Below are positions 26,917 through 35,416 of a DNA stretch of 35,416 bases, piece by piece. The number at the start of each line of letters is the position of its first letter. Position 1 is the stretch's first letter. This stretch comes from Endozoicomonas arenosclerae. GTDB taxonomy: Bacteria; Pseudomonadota; Gammaproteobacteria; Pseudomonadales; Endozoicomonadaceae. The stretch covers positions 1-35,416 of the forward strand of contig NZ_LASA01000119.1 in the NCBI RefSeq assembly GCF_001562015.1, in the 5' to 3' direction. The notes beneath the pieces were generated by a model. That model saw only the letters and a list, made by a program, of their open reading frames with translations. It was not told the DNA's origin and searched no databases. Made by a program: the position numbers and the translations under genes.

Positions 26917-27588
26917 TTAGCCCTCTTTTACGTTAGCTGCCAGATCGTCCAGTTTGAACTGCAGCAGAGGCCGGGACTCTCCGTTTTTACGGGCAGCGTC
27001 CAGTGCCTTTTCATAGGATTCACGTGCCTGGTCTTTCTGGCCCAGCGCCAGATAAGCGTCGCCACGAACGGCTTCGATTGTTGCCACAAAGCCCGCTTCT
27101 GATTTTGCTTTAGCCAGCACATCCAGAGCCGCCTGGGCGTTGTCTGCAGACTGGCTCAGCATGACCCTGGCCAACCTGGACCGGGTCAGAAGCTCAACTT
27201 CTGCATCAGGCTTTTGTCCCAGAACCCATTCCAGAGAAGCTCTGGCACCGTCCAGATCGTTAGCCAGCACCTGCTCACGAGCCTGAAACAGCGTAGCGAA
27301 AGCGGCATACTGGGAGCTTTCGTAATCCGACTGCAGGGTTTCCACAACGTGTTTGACGGTGGATTTCTGTTGTTCGGACAGAGGTTGCCCCTGTGCAGTC
27401 TGTGTAGCGTCCAGAAGACTCTGATACAGCTGTGAAGAAGCCGCAGCGGTTTCCAACTGATTCTTCTGATAGGCCTTGTAACCAAAAATAGCTACGACCG
27501 TTATAGCGACACCAGCAACAACGGGCTTACCGTATTCCTGCCAGAGGTTTTTGAGCAGTTCTACTTCTTCTTCATCTGAGCGACTCAC
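26917..27588 (-). CDS. yfgM: YfgM-like membrane-anchored TPR protein
   Basis: This 223-residue protein has a short acidic cytoplasmic N-terminus, one membrane span (about 22-38) and a periplasmic domain of TPR-like helices with a clear repeat near the C-terminus (AYLALGQKDQARESYEKAL). E. coli YfgM (206 residues) has the same layout, associates with the Sec translocon and the chaperone PpiD, and influences envelope stress signalling. The gene begins three bases after the hisS stop and ends three bases before bamB, so all three are one operon. Confidence 0.9.
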   Translation of the reverse strand: MSRSDEEEVELLKNLWQEYGKPVVAGVAITVVAIFGYKAYQKNQLETAAASSQLYQSLLDATQTAQGQPLSEQQKSTVKHVVETLQSDYESSQYAAFATLFQAREQVLANDLDGARASLEWVLGQKPDAEVELLTRSRLARVMLSQSADNAQAALDVLAKAKSEAGFVATIEAVRGDAYLALGQKDQARESYEKALDAARKNGESRPLLQFKLDDLAANVKEG

Positions 27589-27591
27589 TCT

Positions 27592-28872
27592 TTACTCCTG
27601 AATTCGCTTTTTCAAAAATTCAATCACAACAGGAATGTCCATCGTTTCCTGCTCACCATCGGTACTCAGAGGTTTTACCGAAACAGACTGACTGGCCAGT
27701 TCATCTTCACCAATGATGAAGGCGTAATCAGCTCCGCTGTTAAAGGCCCTCTTCATCTGACCTTTAAAACCGCCTCCGCAATTCACCAGGATACGAACAC
27801 CGGGAACTGCAGTACGAATCTGTTCAATCATGGGCAAAGCCTTGCCACTGACACCCTCACCACGGGTCACCACTGCAACATCAACGGCCTTGTTAACAGA
27901 GTCGGGAATCAAGTCCAGAGTTTCGAGCATCAGTACCAGACGCTCAATACCCATGGCAAAGCCAACCGCTGGAGTAGGCTTACCACCCAGCAATTCAACC
28001 AGGGCATCATAGCGACCACCGCCACAAACCGTACCCTGCGCGCCAAGGCTATCCGTTATCCATTCAAACACGGTTCGGCTGTAGTAATCCAGCCCGCGAA
28101 CCAGCCTTGGATTGACAACATAGGAAATACCAGCCGCATCCAGAATACTTTTCAGTGTTTCAAAGTGTTCAGCGGATTCTTCATCCAGATAATCATGCAA
28201 GACCGGCGCATCCGCCACAATTTCCTGAGTACGCTGATCCTTGCTGTCCAGAATCCGCAGTGGGTTGATGCTCAGACGGTTGCGACTGTCTTCATCCAGT
28301 TCCTGCTCATACTGGGAAAGATACTCTACCAGTGCTTCGCGATAGTTCTTGCGCGCTTCCAGTGTTCCCAGGGTATTGAGTTCGAGACGGACATGCTCAT
28401 GGATACCAAGCTCTTTCCAGAGCCGAGCAGTCAGCAGAATCAACTCGGCATCAATGTCCGGACCGGCCATACCGAAGGTTTCAACACTGAACTGATGAAA
28501 CTGACGATAGCGTCCCTTCTGTGGACGCTCATAGCGGAACATCTGCCCCATGGTCCACAAACGCTGGGTCTGATTATAGAGAAGACCGTGCTGAATACCT
28601 GCACGAACACAACCTGCCGTTCCCTCAGGACGCAATGAAAGGCTGTCACCATTACGATCCTCGAAGGTGTACATTTCCTTTTCAACAATGTCGGTGCCTG
28701 CACCAATGCCACGGCTGAACAGATGACTGGGCTCAACAACAGGCATTCTGATTTCACGGTAGCTGTAGGCTGCCATCAGGTTGCGCAGTCTGGATTCCAG
28801 ATACTGCCAGGCCGGACTCTGTTCTGGCAGGATGTCGTTCATCCCACGGATGGCTTGAAGTTGCTTTGCCAA
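27592..28872 (-). CDS. hisS: histidyl-tRNA synthetase (TTG start)
   Basis: This class II synthetase charges tRNA-His. It has 426 residues (E. coli 424). Visible are the motif 2 region [17 protein letters not shown] (111-127), the histidine-specific [14 protein letters not shown] (257-270) and a motif 3 [11 protein letters not shown], followed by the anticodon-binding domain. The start is a TTG at 28872-28870: translation from it gives [16 protein letters not shown], which lines up with the E. coli N-terminus, and AGAGGA lies nine bases upstream. The first ATG, ten codons later, would cut the conserved AIRG segment. hisS leads hisS-yfgM-bamB; ispG, which usually precedes it, is absent. Confidence 0.96.
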   Translation of the reverse strand: MAKQLQAIRGMNDILPEQSPAWQYLESRLRNLMAAYSYREIRMPVVEPSHLFSRGIGAGTDIVEKEMYTFEDRNGDSLSLRPEGTAGCVRAGIQHGLLYNQTQRLWTMGQMFRYERPQKGRYRQFHQFSVETFGMAGPDIDAELILLTARLWKELGIHEHVRLELNTLGTLEARKNYREALVEYLSQYEQELDEDSRNRLSINPLRILDSKDQRTQEIVADAPVLHDYLDEESAEHFETLKSILDAAGISYVVNPRLVRGLDYYSRTVFEWITDSLGAQGTVCGGGRYDALVELLGGKPTPAVGFAMGIERLVLMLETLDLIPDSVNKAVDVAVVTRGEGVSGKALPMIEQIRTAVPGVRILVNCGGGFKGQMKRAFNSGADYAFIIGEDELASQSVSVKPLSTDGEQETMDIPVVIEFLKKRIQE

Positions 28873-29065
28873 GTTCTGACGTCCTCTAATCCTCTAAACC
28901 GCCGTCGGTGAAATGAAAAATGCCGGCAAAAAAGCCCAAAAAAGGTCGCTTTCCTGCACAAAAAAATTATTCCAACGGCAAAAGCGCCAACTATAACTTT
29001 TCCCAGGCTACGAGTACATGCCTCAAGAGCCTGCCTGACGGGTAGTTTCTGATTTTAGCTGTCAA
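28873..29065. other. rodZ-hisS gap where ispG is normally found
   Basis: These 193 bases hold no frame resembling ispG and no remnant I can see. On the minus strand there is a 6-bp inverted repeat (CAGGCT/AGCCTG) and T-rich runs, which may serve as a weak terminator for rodZ and a promoter for hisS, but neither is clear. Confidence 0.4.
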
Positions 29066-30028
29066 TCAGCCTGCTTCCAGCACCAGACTGGCTACCTTTC
29101 GGCCAGGCTCAGGCGCTTTTACAGCCACTTCCCGCCCATCAAACTGGAGCTCGGCAACACCATTGACATTACCAAACCTCACTTGCACGGAGGCAGGCAC
29201 TTCCAGATCGAGGTTAGAACCGGCTTTCTGGACATCGGTATAAAGCGAATTTCCGCTCATATCCTTGATTTGAACCCAGCAATCTTCTGCAAACTGAATC
29301 GCCAGACGAACCAGAGAATCCCCCGTTACCGCCTGTGAAGGCTCTTCCAGCTGAACCACAGCCGGACTGACACTCACTTGAGGCTCTGTTACCTCAGCCA
29401 GGCCAGGCTCATCAGCTTCTTCAGAAATAGAGTCAACCTGGGATTCTGGCTCGGACTCAACCTCAGGATCAACGCCTTCAGTTTCAAGCTCATCAAAATC
29501 AATCTGAGCCGGCAACAACTCTTCATCCTCAGAGATCTCATCGGGCTCAATTATGACGGGAGCCTGCTGCTGAGAAACGGCTTCAGGCTCAGATGCAGTT
29601 CGCTTGTCAGAATTCCAGCCGTAATAACTCCCTGCACCCACCAGAACTACTGTTAATAATGTCGCTCCCCAGGCCAGTGCTGGAGACATCGGACGACGAT
29701 TTGAAACAGGTGCACCGGCTTTCAAATGCGGCGTATCCACACCACTGTCGCCGGTATACCGGTCAAAATGATCCACCACTGCATCACAGTCTAACTCCAG
29801 AATTCTGGCATAACTTCTGACGTACCCCCTGGCAAACACCAGCCCGGGCAGCTTTTCAAAGTCATTGCTCTCTATGGCCAGGATGTAGGATTCCGGCACT
29901 TTAAGCTGATCAGCAGCCTGCTCTACCGAAAGCCCCGCTTTTTGCCTTGCTGCCAGCAGCACCTCACCCGGCGAAGCTCCTGAAGAGGATTCCAGACCTT
30001 CCTGATTAATTTGCTTATCAGTACTCAT
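29066..30028 (-). CDS. rodZ: cytoskeletal shape protein RodZ
   Basis: RodZ links the actin-like MreB filament to the periplasmic wall-elongation machinery and keeps the cell rod-shaped. The 320-residue protein has the typical order: a cytoplasmic helix-turn-helix of the Xre type (about 20-88, with the LSVEQAADQLKVPESYILAIE segment), a basic stretch, one membrane span (about 115-136), a long acidic Pro/Glu/Ser linker (145-235) and a C-terminal beta domain of the DUF4115 type (about 238-318). Its start overlaps the pilW end by 11 bases, so the two are translationally coupled. Confidence 0.94.
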   Translation of the reverse strand: MSTDKQINQEGLESSSGASPGEVLLAARQKAGLSVEQAADQLKVPESYILAIESNDFEKLPGLVFARGYVRSYARILELDCDAVVDHFDRYTGDSGVDTPHLKAGAPVSNRRPMSPALAWGATLLTVVLVGAGSYYGWNSDKRTASEPEAVSQQQAPVIIEPDEISEDEELLPAQIDFDELETEGVDPEVESEPESQVDSISEEADEPGLAEVTEPQVSVSPAVVQLEEPSQAVTGDSLVRLAIQFAEDCWVQIKDMSGNSLYTDVQKAGSNLDLEVPASVQVRFGNVNGVAELQFDGREVAVKAPEPGRKVASLVLEAG

Positions 30029-30776
30029 AACTGCTTCTACTCCGCACTCCCTCTCCAGTGGTAGAAGGGAATAAACGCCCTAATTGCAAGGAATAACTGG
30101 CTGCAGCATCCTGATCACCATTGAGCCTGGCCAGACGAATCCCCAGCTTCAGGGATCGCTCACTCTGGCGTGACAGGCGAGTAAATGCCTGATAGTACCG
30201 CCAGGCTTCACGGAACCGGCCTTGCTCCTCAAGTATTGCTGCTAATTCCAGACTTGCACGGGGTAAATTGCTATTCAGTTTCAGGGCTTTGTCAAAATGC
30301 TCTGCGGCTAGCGACAATCGCCCCTGCCTTAATGCGACCAGCCCGAGATTTTCATAAGCCCGACTGCGACTGCTGTAACGTACATCTTCCGCCGCTTTTT
30401 CAAATTCACGATAGGCATCGGTCAGACGATTCTGACTGAAAAGAAAAACACCAAAATTATTATGAATCTCGGAGGAATCCGGATTCAGGGACAGAGCTTT
30501 TTTGAAGGATGTTTCTGCCAGACTGGCTTCACCCTGAAGCTGATAGACCAGCCCCAGCATACCAAAGGCATCGGCAGAGCGCGGCTGAATTTCCAGCGCC
30601 CGGTTAATCGGTTTTACGGCTTTTTCGGTAAATCCCTGCTGAACATAGCCTCCGGCCAGTTCCAGATAACTGCGGACCGCTTCATCCTCGTTAACAGGTG
30701 CTGGTCCACCCGTTGTCACACAGCCACTCAGGATGATACTGAACAAAACTGCACTGTTTCTCAGTTTTGCGATCAT
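30018..30776 (-). CDS. pilW: type IV pilus assembly lipoprotein PilW (PilF)
   Basis: This 252-residue outer-membrane lipoprotein (called PilF in Pseudomonas, PilW in Neisseria) is the pilotin that allows PilQ secretin to assemble. The start at 30776 is set by GGGGAG just upstream; the signal ends in the lipobox LSGC with Cys19. The mature part is a stack of about six TPR units, for example KPINRALEIQPRSADAFGML and AEHFDKALKLNSNLPRA. It is the first gene of a pair with rodZ and follows rlmN, the conserved order. It implies that type IV pili are encoded elsewhere in the genome, although the protein can persist without them. Confidence 0.9.
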   Translation of the reverse strand: MIAKLRNSAVLFSIILSGCVTTGGPAPVNEDEAVRSYLELAGGYVQQGFTEKAVKPINRALEIQPRSADAFGMLGLVYQLQGEASLAETSFKKALSLNPDSSEIHNNFGVFLFSQNRLTDAYREFEKAAEDVRYSSRSRAYENLGLVALRQGRLSLAAEHFDKALKLNSNLPRASLELAAILEEQGRFREAWRYYQAFTRLSRQSERSLKLGIRLARLNGDQDAAASYSLQLGRLFPSTTGEGVRSRSSYEY

Positions 30777-30886
30777 GCTTCTCCCCGTCATTTAATCGTT
30801 TTGAATCATATTATGCGAACCGGGATAGCCAAGGCCACACAAATCTGACCTCAGCTATGTTTCTGAACTATCCGTTCTTTTCTAAA

Positions 30887-32035
30887 TCAGCTTGCATTCA
30901 CCTGACGAGCAGCGATATAGCGCTCGCTTCTACGCGTCTTGTCTGCAACCTGCCCTACCAGCTGGCCACAGGCTGCATCAATATCATCACCACGAGTTTT
31001 GCGAACGGTGACGTTAAAACCCGCTTCCTGCAGCTGCTCCTGAAAACGACGTACTGCGTTATTACTAGGACGCTCATACCCGGAATGCGGGAACGGGTTG
31101 AAGGGGATCAGATTGATCTTGCAAGGCACATCTTTCAGCAACTGAGTCAACTGTTCAGCATGCTCGGGCTGATCATTCACACCCGCCAGCAAAGTGTATT
31201 CGATGGTCACTACCCGCTTGTCGGGCAGACCACTCATATACTGATCAATCGCATCCATCAAATCAGAGAGAGGATACTTGCGGTTAATCGGGACCAGTAC
31301 ATTACGTAATTCGTCGTTGGGCGCGTGCAGGGACACCGCAAGAGACACATCGGTCACTTCGCCCAGTTTGAGAAGCACCGGAACCACACCGGAGGTACTC
31401 AAGGTCACCCTGCGCTTGGACAGGCCATAACCCAGATCGTCCATCATGAGATTCATGGCATCAACGACATTATCAAAATTCATCAAAGGCTCGCCCATCC
31501 CCATCATAACGACGTTGGTGATAGAACGATCTTTCTTGGCAGGAACATTGTTGAAGTGACGAGCGGCTATCCAGACCTGGCCGATAATTTCAGCCACTGT
31601 CAGATCGGAGTTAAAACCTTGCTTACCGGTAGAACAGAAACTGCAATCCAGAGAGCAACCTGCCTGAGAAGAAACACACAGGGTGCCACGCTTGCCATCA
31701 GGAATATAAACGGTTTCTACACAGCTGCCACTGGCTACCCGAACCACCCATTTACAGGTGCCGTCTTCAGAAAACTGGCTGCTGACCACTTCCGGGCCGC
31801 GAATTTCAGCAACGTCTTTCAGCTTTTGCTTCAAGGCTTTGCTGATATTGGTCATCTCATCGAAGTTATCGACACCAAAGTGGTGAATCCACTTGAGCAT
31901 CTGCTCAGCGCGAAACTTCTTTTCACCTATGCTGAGAAAAAAATCCACCATTTTACTGCGAGATAAATCCAGCAGGTTAACAGTGCTGTTCTGAACCTCA
32001 CCGGTCTCAGCGCTTACGGTGATCAATTCTGACAT
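30887..32035 (-). CDS. rlmN: dual-specificity RNA methyltransferase RlmN
   Basis: This radical SAM enzyme methylates C2 of A2503 in 23S rRNA and of A37 in several tRNAs. It has 382 residues (E. coli 384). The cluster-binding motif CSLDCSFC is at 127-134 (Cys127, Cys131, Cys134). The two mechanistic cysteines correspond to Cys120 and Cys356 (in the DIDAACGQL segment). An N-terminal helical RNA-binding domain and the MGMGEPLMN segment are also present. TGAGG lies before the ATG. It sits between ndk and pilW in the conserved cluster. Confidence 0.96.
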   Translation of the reverse strand: MSELITVSAETGEVQNSTVNLLDLSRSKMVDFFLSIGEKKFRAEQMLKWIHHFGVDNFDEMTNISKALKQKLKDVAEIRGPEVVSSQFSEDGTCKWVVRVASGSCVETVYIPDGKRGTLCVSSQAGCSLDCSFCSTGKQGFNSDLTVAEIIGQVWIAARHFNNVPAKKDRSITNVVMMGMGEPLMNFDNVVDAMNLMMDDLGYGLSKRRVTLSTSGVVPVLLKLGEVTDVSLAVSLHAPNDELRNVLVPINRKYPLSDLMDAIDQYMSGLPDKRVVTIEYTLLAGVNDQPEHAEQLTQLLKDVPCKINLIPFNPFPHSGYERPSNNAVRRFQEQLQEAGFNVTVRKTRGDDIDAACGQLVGQVADKTRRSERYIAARQVNAS

Positions 32036-32220
32036 CTCAATACCTCAAAAAGCCATGAGCGCTCAATACCGCCCAGCAACCATAAGCTGGAATTACAGCT
32101 TCCCCCTCTAAACCCGGAATAACTGCCTACCTGAAAATGGCTGTTTTTAATCAATAAAAAATATGGGCGCCATTAAAACACAATAGTCATGGCATTTTCA
32201 TAGATAATAATACAGGGCAT

Positions 32221-32246
32221 AGAACCGGGCTCTCAGTAGAGAGCCC
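32221..32246 (-). terminator. candidate terminator or processing hairpin after ndk
   Basis: A perfect 8-bp stem, GGGCTCTC with GAGAGCCC (32227-32246), has a 4-nt loop, but the following minus-strand bases GGTTCT are a poor T tract. It may be a weak terminator between ndk and rlmN, allowing partial readthrough. Confidence 0.45.
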
Positions 32247-32270
32247 GAAGCCTATACCCTGGATGTATCA

Positions 32271-32702
32271 TTATCTGGTGCGAGGGCAGACGTCCGCTTC
32301 CTCAAAGAAGTAAGCTACTTCTCTGGCAGCTGAAGTCGGGGAATCAGAACCATGCACAGCATTTTCATCAATAGTCTGAGCGAAATCTGCACGGATAGTT
32401 CCAGCAGCTGCTTCAGCAGGATTGGTTGCACCCATCAGCTCACGGTGATGAGCTACGGCATTTTCACCTTCCAGGACAGAGACTACTACCGGACCCGAAG
32501 TCATGAAAGCCACCAGATCATTAAAGAAAGGACGCTCTTTATGCTCAGCATAAAAGCCTTCTGCTTTCTCTTTGCTCAGGTGAACCATGCGGGATCCGAC
32601 AATCTTCAGGCCGGCTTTTTCAAATCGGCTGTAAATCTCGCCGATTACATTTTTAGCAACAGCGTCAGGCTTGATAATTGACAAAGTGCGCTCTACGGCC
32701 AT
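32271..32702 (-). CDS. ndk: nucleoside diphosphate kinase
   Basis: Ndk balances nucleoside triphosphate pools by moving the gamma-phosphate through a phosphohistidine. It has 143 residues, the E. coli length, from the ATG at 32702, which has GGAG six bases upstream; an in-frame ATG at 32744 would add 14 non-conserved residues. The active-site histidine is His117 in NAVHGSDS, and the N-terminal [12 protein letters not shown] nucleotide-binding segment is intact. It heads the conserved ndk-rlmN-pilW-rodZ cluster. Confidence 0.97.
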   Translation of the reverse strand: MAVERTLSIIKPDAVAKNVIGEIYSRFEKAGLKIVGSRMVHLSKEKAEGFYAEHKERPFFNDLVAFMTSGPVVVSVLEGENAVAHHRELMGATNPAEAAAGTIRADFAQTIDENAVHGSDSPTSAAREVAYFFEEADVCPRTR

Positions 32703-32866
32703 TACACTCTCCAAACGTTCTTTTATTGGCCCATCAAGGGTCAAGTTTATAATTCAAGGCGCTACCTCCAGTCATTGGGGAAGCTTGGGCCGCATTGTAA
32801 ACGATCACTATCCCAGTGTCAGTCTTATCCGAACAAATTCAGACAAGATAAAACTGATCACCCCTA

Positions 32867-33391
32867 TCAAGAATCAAAATACTCTTTCTGCGGCCTGTCC
32901 AGCGGGTTAAGGAAGACCCGTCCGCGCCCTATAACAAAGTCGGCGGTATTCCTGCTTTTATCTTCCAGATCATCCTGATAGCTCTCCATTTGCTCTGGTG
33001 TTGCACCAGCAGCCAGCCGCTCTGTGAACTCCTGATCATGAAGTATATGCTCACGAGCACCGGTCAAACCGCTGTATCTCATAAAATGAGGGCTGCAGTT
33101 GGCATCACCGGCCGCTGTTACATAAACCCTGCTGCCATTTTCCTGATTCCTGACAACATTCTCCTGTAGACGATGCTGGGATACACCGAAAGTGGCAGCA
33201 AACTTTCTGTCAATATGCTTATTTGTAGCCCCGGTCCAGGCTTTCAGATCATATTTACCTGCAACAGCCTCGAACCAACCCATCCGCATTGCAGTCATAA
33301 CCTCTTTTACCTGGGCACGTTCAACATTCTGATCTTTCAGATAACTTTCCATCTCTTTCAGGGACTCTTGCAAAACAGCGGGTATTTCCAT
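32867..33391 (-). CDS. C-terminal part of a split FAD monooxygenase-like gene
   Basis: Read alone this is a 174-residue protein, but it is in the same reading frame as the flavoprotein gene upstream, separated only by one TAG codon and 12 open codons. It carries what looks like the missing second FAD-binding motif, AAGDANCSPHFMRYSGLTGA (93-112), matching the GD motif (GDA, then P, then G and A) that closes the FAD site in PHBH-type and MICAL-type monooxygenases. There is no ribosome site before its first ATG at 33391, so independent translation is doubtful. It is either the tail of a gene broken by a nonsense mutation or the product of readthrough. Confidence 0.6.
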   Translation of the reverse strand: MEIPAVLQESLKEMESYLKDQNVERAQVKEVMTAMRMGWFEAVAGKYDLKAWTGATNKHIDRKFAATFGVSQHRLQENVVRNQENGSRVYVTAAGDANCSPHFMRYSGLTGAREHILHDQEFTERLAAGATPEQMESYQDDLEDKSRNTADFVIGRGRVFLNPLDRPQKEYFDS

Positions 33392-33427
33392 ACCGATATA
33401 GATCAGCTTTCTGTTTTCAAAACAGCG

Positions 33428-33430
33428 CTA
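33428..33430 (-). other. in-frame amber codon splitting the flavoprotein gene
   Basis: The single TAG stands between CAG (Gln588) and CGC. The frame is open for 588 codons before and 186 after it, giving a 775-codon span to 32867. A nonsense mutation, a sequencing error or leaky readthrough would all explain it. Confidence 0.8.
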
Positions 33431-35194
33431 CTGGTAAACGCGCTCCTGCCCTCGTAAAGACAAAAGCCTTCCTTCAAGCGTATTGATTTTTTGTATCAGC
33501 TCACCCGCAACATCGTCCGTCAGAGTGCGCTCCCCCTGCAAGGACCTCACAGCCTCTCTCATCTTGAAAATGGCTGAAGCCGTAAAATGCCCTTCCACGA
33601 CTATCATCTGCCGAAAATCCAAAAAGGAGCCAAACTGGTTATCTCTCATATCTTCACCTTTCCAAGTGCAGACTCCGTACTGTTCTTCTTCTGTCACAGT
33701 TTCTGCGGTGAGGTAACGCTTACGAGTAGGACTGGACTTACCGCCCGCACAAATCACCAGATCCACATCATCAAATTCTACTGGCATATCCGCATCCAGC
33801 TTGTGAGCCACGGCTTTATAACCATGCCCACCATCAGGATTCCTGATTTCACGAAGTTCACATTGCGCTGTCAGATCCAGATGCCCACGAACATCATTCA
33901 ACGCTTCCACCTTACTCAGCTCTCTTTGCATGGCTTTTTCAAGCTCAGCGGTTACAATTTCACCAAAACCGTCATCCCGAATAATCCCTTTCCCCTCAAC
34001 GCCTGAAGGATGAGCAGGATCTGTAAAGAGCTGATCAAACTCCTCGCCCATATAAAAGCGCAACATATCCATCCACTTGGGATCGAGTCTGACCACCTGA
34101 ACCCGGTCATACTGAAGGTTTCGCTTCTCAACAATCTGAACCTTGGCTCCAGCCTGATACTGACAAATAGCCGACATCATTCCGGTAGGCCCTGCCCCCT
34201 CAATCACGACGTTCGGGAATTTCTTATGGTGATTATGCTGATCGACCAGCCACTGCCTTTGTGCCCGGAAGATCGCAGGACTTTTCAGGAACTTGATACC
34301 CTCGAGCTTGAGAAAGGCCTCATGATCATCTCTGGAAGGCCAGTAATCTGGAGACTTCAGTAACTCAAGGTCCCAGCGCCGCCCCATACCCAGATCGATA
34401 TCCAACATCAGCTTTCTGGCTTCTACCACGGTTTTAACAACATCTTCAGGTGGCGCTAACCCTTGACTTGCAGCTTTTTCCAATTGATTGAGATCCAGAC
34501 CCAGAAGCTGATCCTTCAACTTTCGATAGCCAGCGTTACTGTGACAAAAATCCCGAACTTCAAACTCAAGATTCGCTTTCAGCCTGTCAGGACTCAAGGC
34601 CAGCTCTTCTCCGTTAATATCAGCTCTCTTAACATCCAGCCAATCGATCAAACCTGCTTTTTGAAGCATATCCAGATACAAAAGATGATCCGGATTCACA
34701 AGATCCCGTGTATGGCCATGGATTGAATCACTGTTAACCAACCCATTATTCAAGGTATGGATTAACAGTCTTTGCAACATACCATGGCGCCTACCCGCAT
34801 TGCCGGGTATACCACTCAGGAACCTCAAAGCCACTTCCGTTGGATTGGACTTCAGGGTTCCTAAAATCACTTCCTGTTCGACGCTTCTGATCGTATCGGC
34901 AAAACCATCGTCCTGACGTGTCTGGGCGAAGTGCTCCCGCAACTCTTCAATAAAACTTCTGGCCTGAGCCAGAGGCGCACCCTGGGCATCAGGATGGTGC
35001 AAAGTCAGTTCTGAGTAGGCTCTTAACAAACCTCTGGTCTCAGCCAATGAAACATCAGGTAACTTCCGCCTCAACTCCTGTACTTCATCCGAAACAAACC
35101 TTAAATTCTTGGCTCTTAATGGATTCTGGGGAGCTGGTTGAGGACGAGTTATTTGACTATGAATAGAAGACGTTTTCTTGTACAAAAGTGTCAT
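33428..35194 (-). CDS. FAD-dependent monooxygenase-like protein, N-terminal part, 5' end next to an IS
   Basis: This 588-residue product has an unknown, mostly helical N-terminal region (1 to about 320) followed by a Rossmann FAD-binding core: GAGPTG (333-338) after VVIEG, and the ribose-binding acid Glu356 in QIVEKR. A DLVICAGGKSSPTR segment (478-490) parallels the DG motif of PHBH-type and MICAL-type hydroxylases. The closing GD motif is missing here but present in the same-frame downstream piece, so the real gene probably spans 32867-35194 with an amber codon at 33428-33430. The first ATG at 35194 has no well-spaced ribosome site and overlaps by two bases the start of a divergent transposase, so the true 5' end may have been lost. 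Substrate and partners cannot be told; MICAL-like oxidation of a protein is one possibility. Confidence 0.68.
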   Translation of the reverse strand: MTLLYKKTSSIHSQITRPQPAPQNPLRAKNLRFVSDEVQELRRKLPDVSLAETRGLLRAYSELTLHHPDAQGAPLAQARSFIEELREHFAQTRQDDGFADTIRSVEQEVILGTLKSNPTEVALRFLSGIPGNAGRRHGMLQRLLIHTLNNGLVNSDSIHGHTRDLVNPDHLLYLDMLQKAGLIDWLDVKRADINGEELALSPDRLKANLEFEVRDFCHSNAGYRKLKDQLLGLDLNQLEKAASQGLAPPEDVVKTVVEARKLMLDIDLGMGRRWDLELLKSPDYWPSRDDHEAFLKLEGIKFLKSPAIFRAQRQWLVDQHNHHKKFPNVVIEGAGPTGMMSAICQYQAGAKVQIVEKRNLQYDRVQVVRLDPKWMDMLRFYMGEEFDQLFTDPAHPSGVEGKGIIRDDGFGEIVTAELEKAMQRELSKVEALNDVRGHLDLTAQCELREIRNPDGGHGYKAVAHKLDADMPVEFDDVDLVICAGGKSSPTRKRYLTAETVTEEEQYGVCTWKGEDMRDNQFGSFLDFRQMIVVEGHFTASAIFKMREAVRSLQGERTLTDDVAGELIQKINTLEGRLLSLRGQERVYQ

Positions 35195-35416
35195 GAAACT
35201 TTATGACCTCCTCGACAACGCCAAGTGCTTTGAACAGATACGCCAGATTCGCTGGCCTGACGGGGTGAAATGCCCACACTGTGCCAGCTCAGACATAACC
35301 CGCCAAGGCAAGGACGATTCACAGCCTGACAGACAGAGATATTCTTGTAAAGAATGTCAGCGTCGTTTTGATGACCTGACACTTTCTGTTTTTTCAGGAC
35401 ACCATAAGCCTTTGAA
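35193..35416 (+). mobile_element. IS1595-family transposase, 5' part (runs off the window)
   Basis: The 74 visible residues start MKLYDLLDNAKCFEQIRQ and carry the N-terminal zinc ribbon of IS1595-type transposases: Cys27 and Cys30 in VKCPHC, Cys52 and Cys55 in YSCKEC, with the family-typical RWPDG before the first pair and SVFSGHHKPL after the second. The DDE/N catalytic domain lies beyond the right edge. The left terminal inverted repeat could not be placed. The element adjoins the flavoprotein gene head to head, so its insertion may have removed that gene's promoter. Confidence 0.8.

Overview
The window looks like a chromosomal segment of a host-associated marine gammaproteobacterium of the Oceanospirillales, with Endozoicomonas the best guess. 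This rests on the housekeeping gene order ndk-rlmN-pilW-rodZ-hisS-yfgM-bamB-der and guaBA/xseA, on Gram-negative outer-membrane functions (BamB, PilW), and on type III secretion genes mixed with large serine-rich proteins of unknown function. The genus is an inference; no rRNA is present.

Layout. 1-501: four near-identical initiator tRNA genes in tandem (repeat unit about 126 bp) ending in a terminator; the array appears to continue off the left edge. 583-2938 (+): a patatin-like lipase, a YajL/DJ-1 protein and a small membrane-anchored unknown. 3268-4977 (-): fadD. 5608-8118 (+): a detached type III secretion block in the Yersinia order yscD-E-F-G (inner-membrane ring, two needle chaperones, needle). 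Convergent with it, 8115-11980 (-): a CesT-type chaperone translationally coupled to a 1136-residue protein that joins a GT4 glycosyltransferase to a LanM-type (DUF4135) kinase/dehydratase domain without the LanC cyclase. This chaperone-effector pair is the most novel item here.

12086-14047 (-): an NhaC-family antiporter behind a clear lysine riboswitch. 14446-17624 (-): guaB and guaA, then 17785-19098 (-) a DcuB-like C4-dicarboxylate carrier. 19367-20743 (+): xseA, convergent with a small cupin. 21189-23903 (-): a 904-residue serine-rich, coiled-coil protein of unknown function. 24121-32702 (-): der, bamB, yfgM, hisS, rodZ, pilW, rlmN and ndk, with the usual ispG missing between rodZ and hisS. 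32867-35194 (-): an FAD-dependent monooxygenase-like gene split by a single in-frame amber codon, with its two halves open in the same frame. Its 5' end abuts a divergent IS1595-type transposase that runs off the right edge.

Taken together, conserved blocks for GTP synthesis, translation, cell shape and outer-membrane assembly are interleaved with host-interaction genes (type III parts, a candidate effector, a large unknown protein, a decaying or readthrough flavoprotein) and a mobile element. This is the pattern expected of a symbiont or pathogen genome with active rearrangement.
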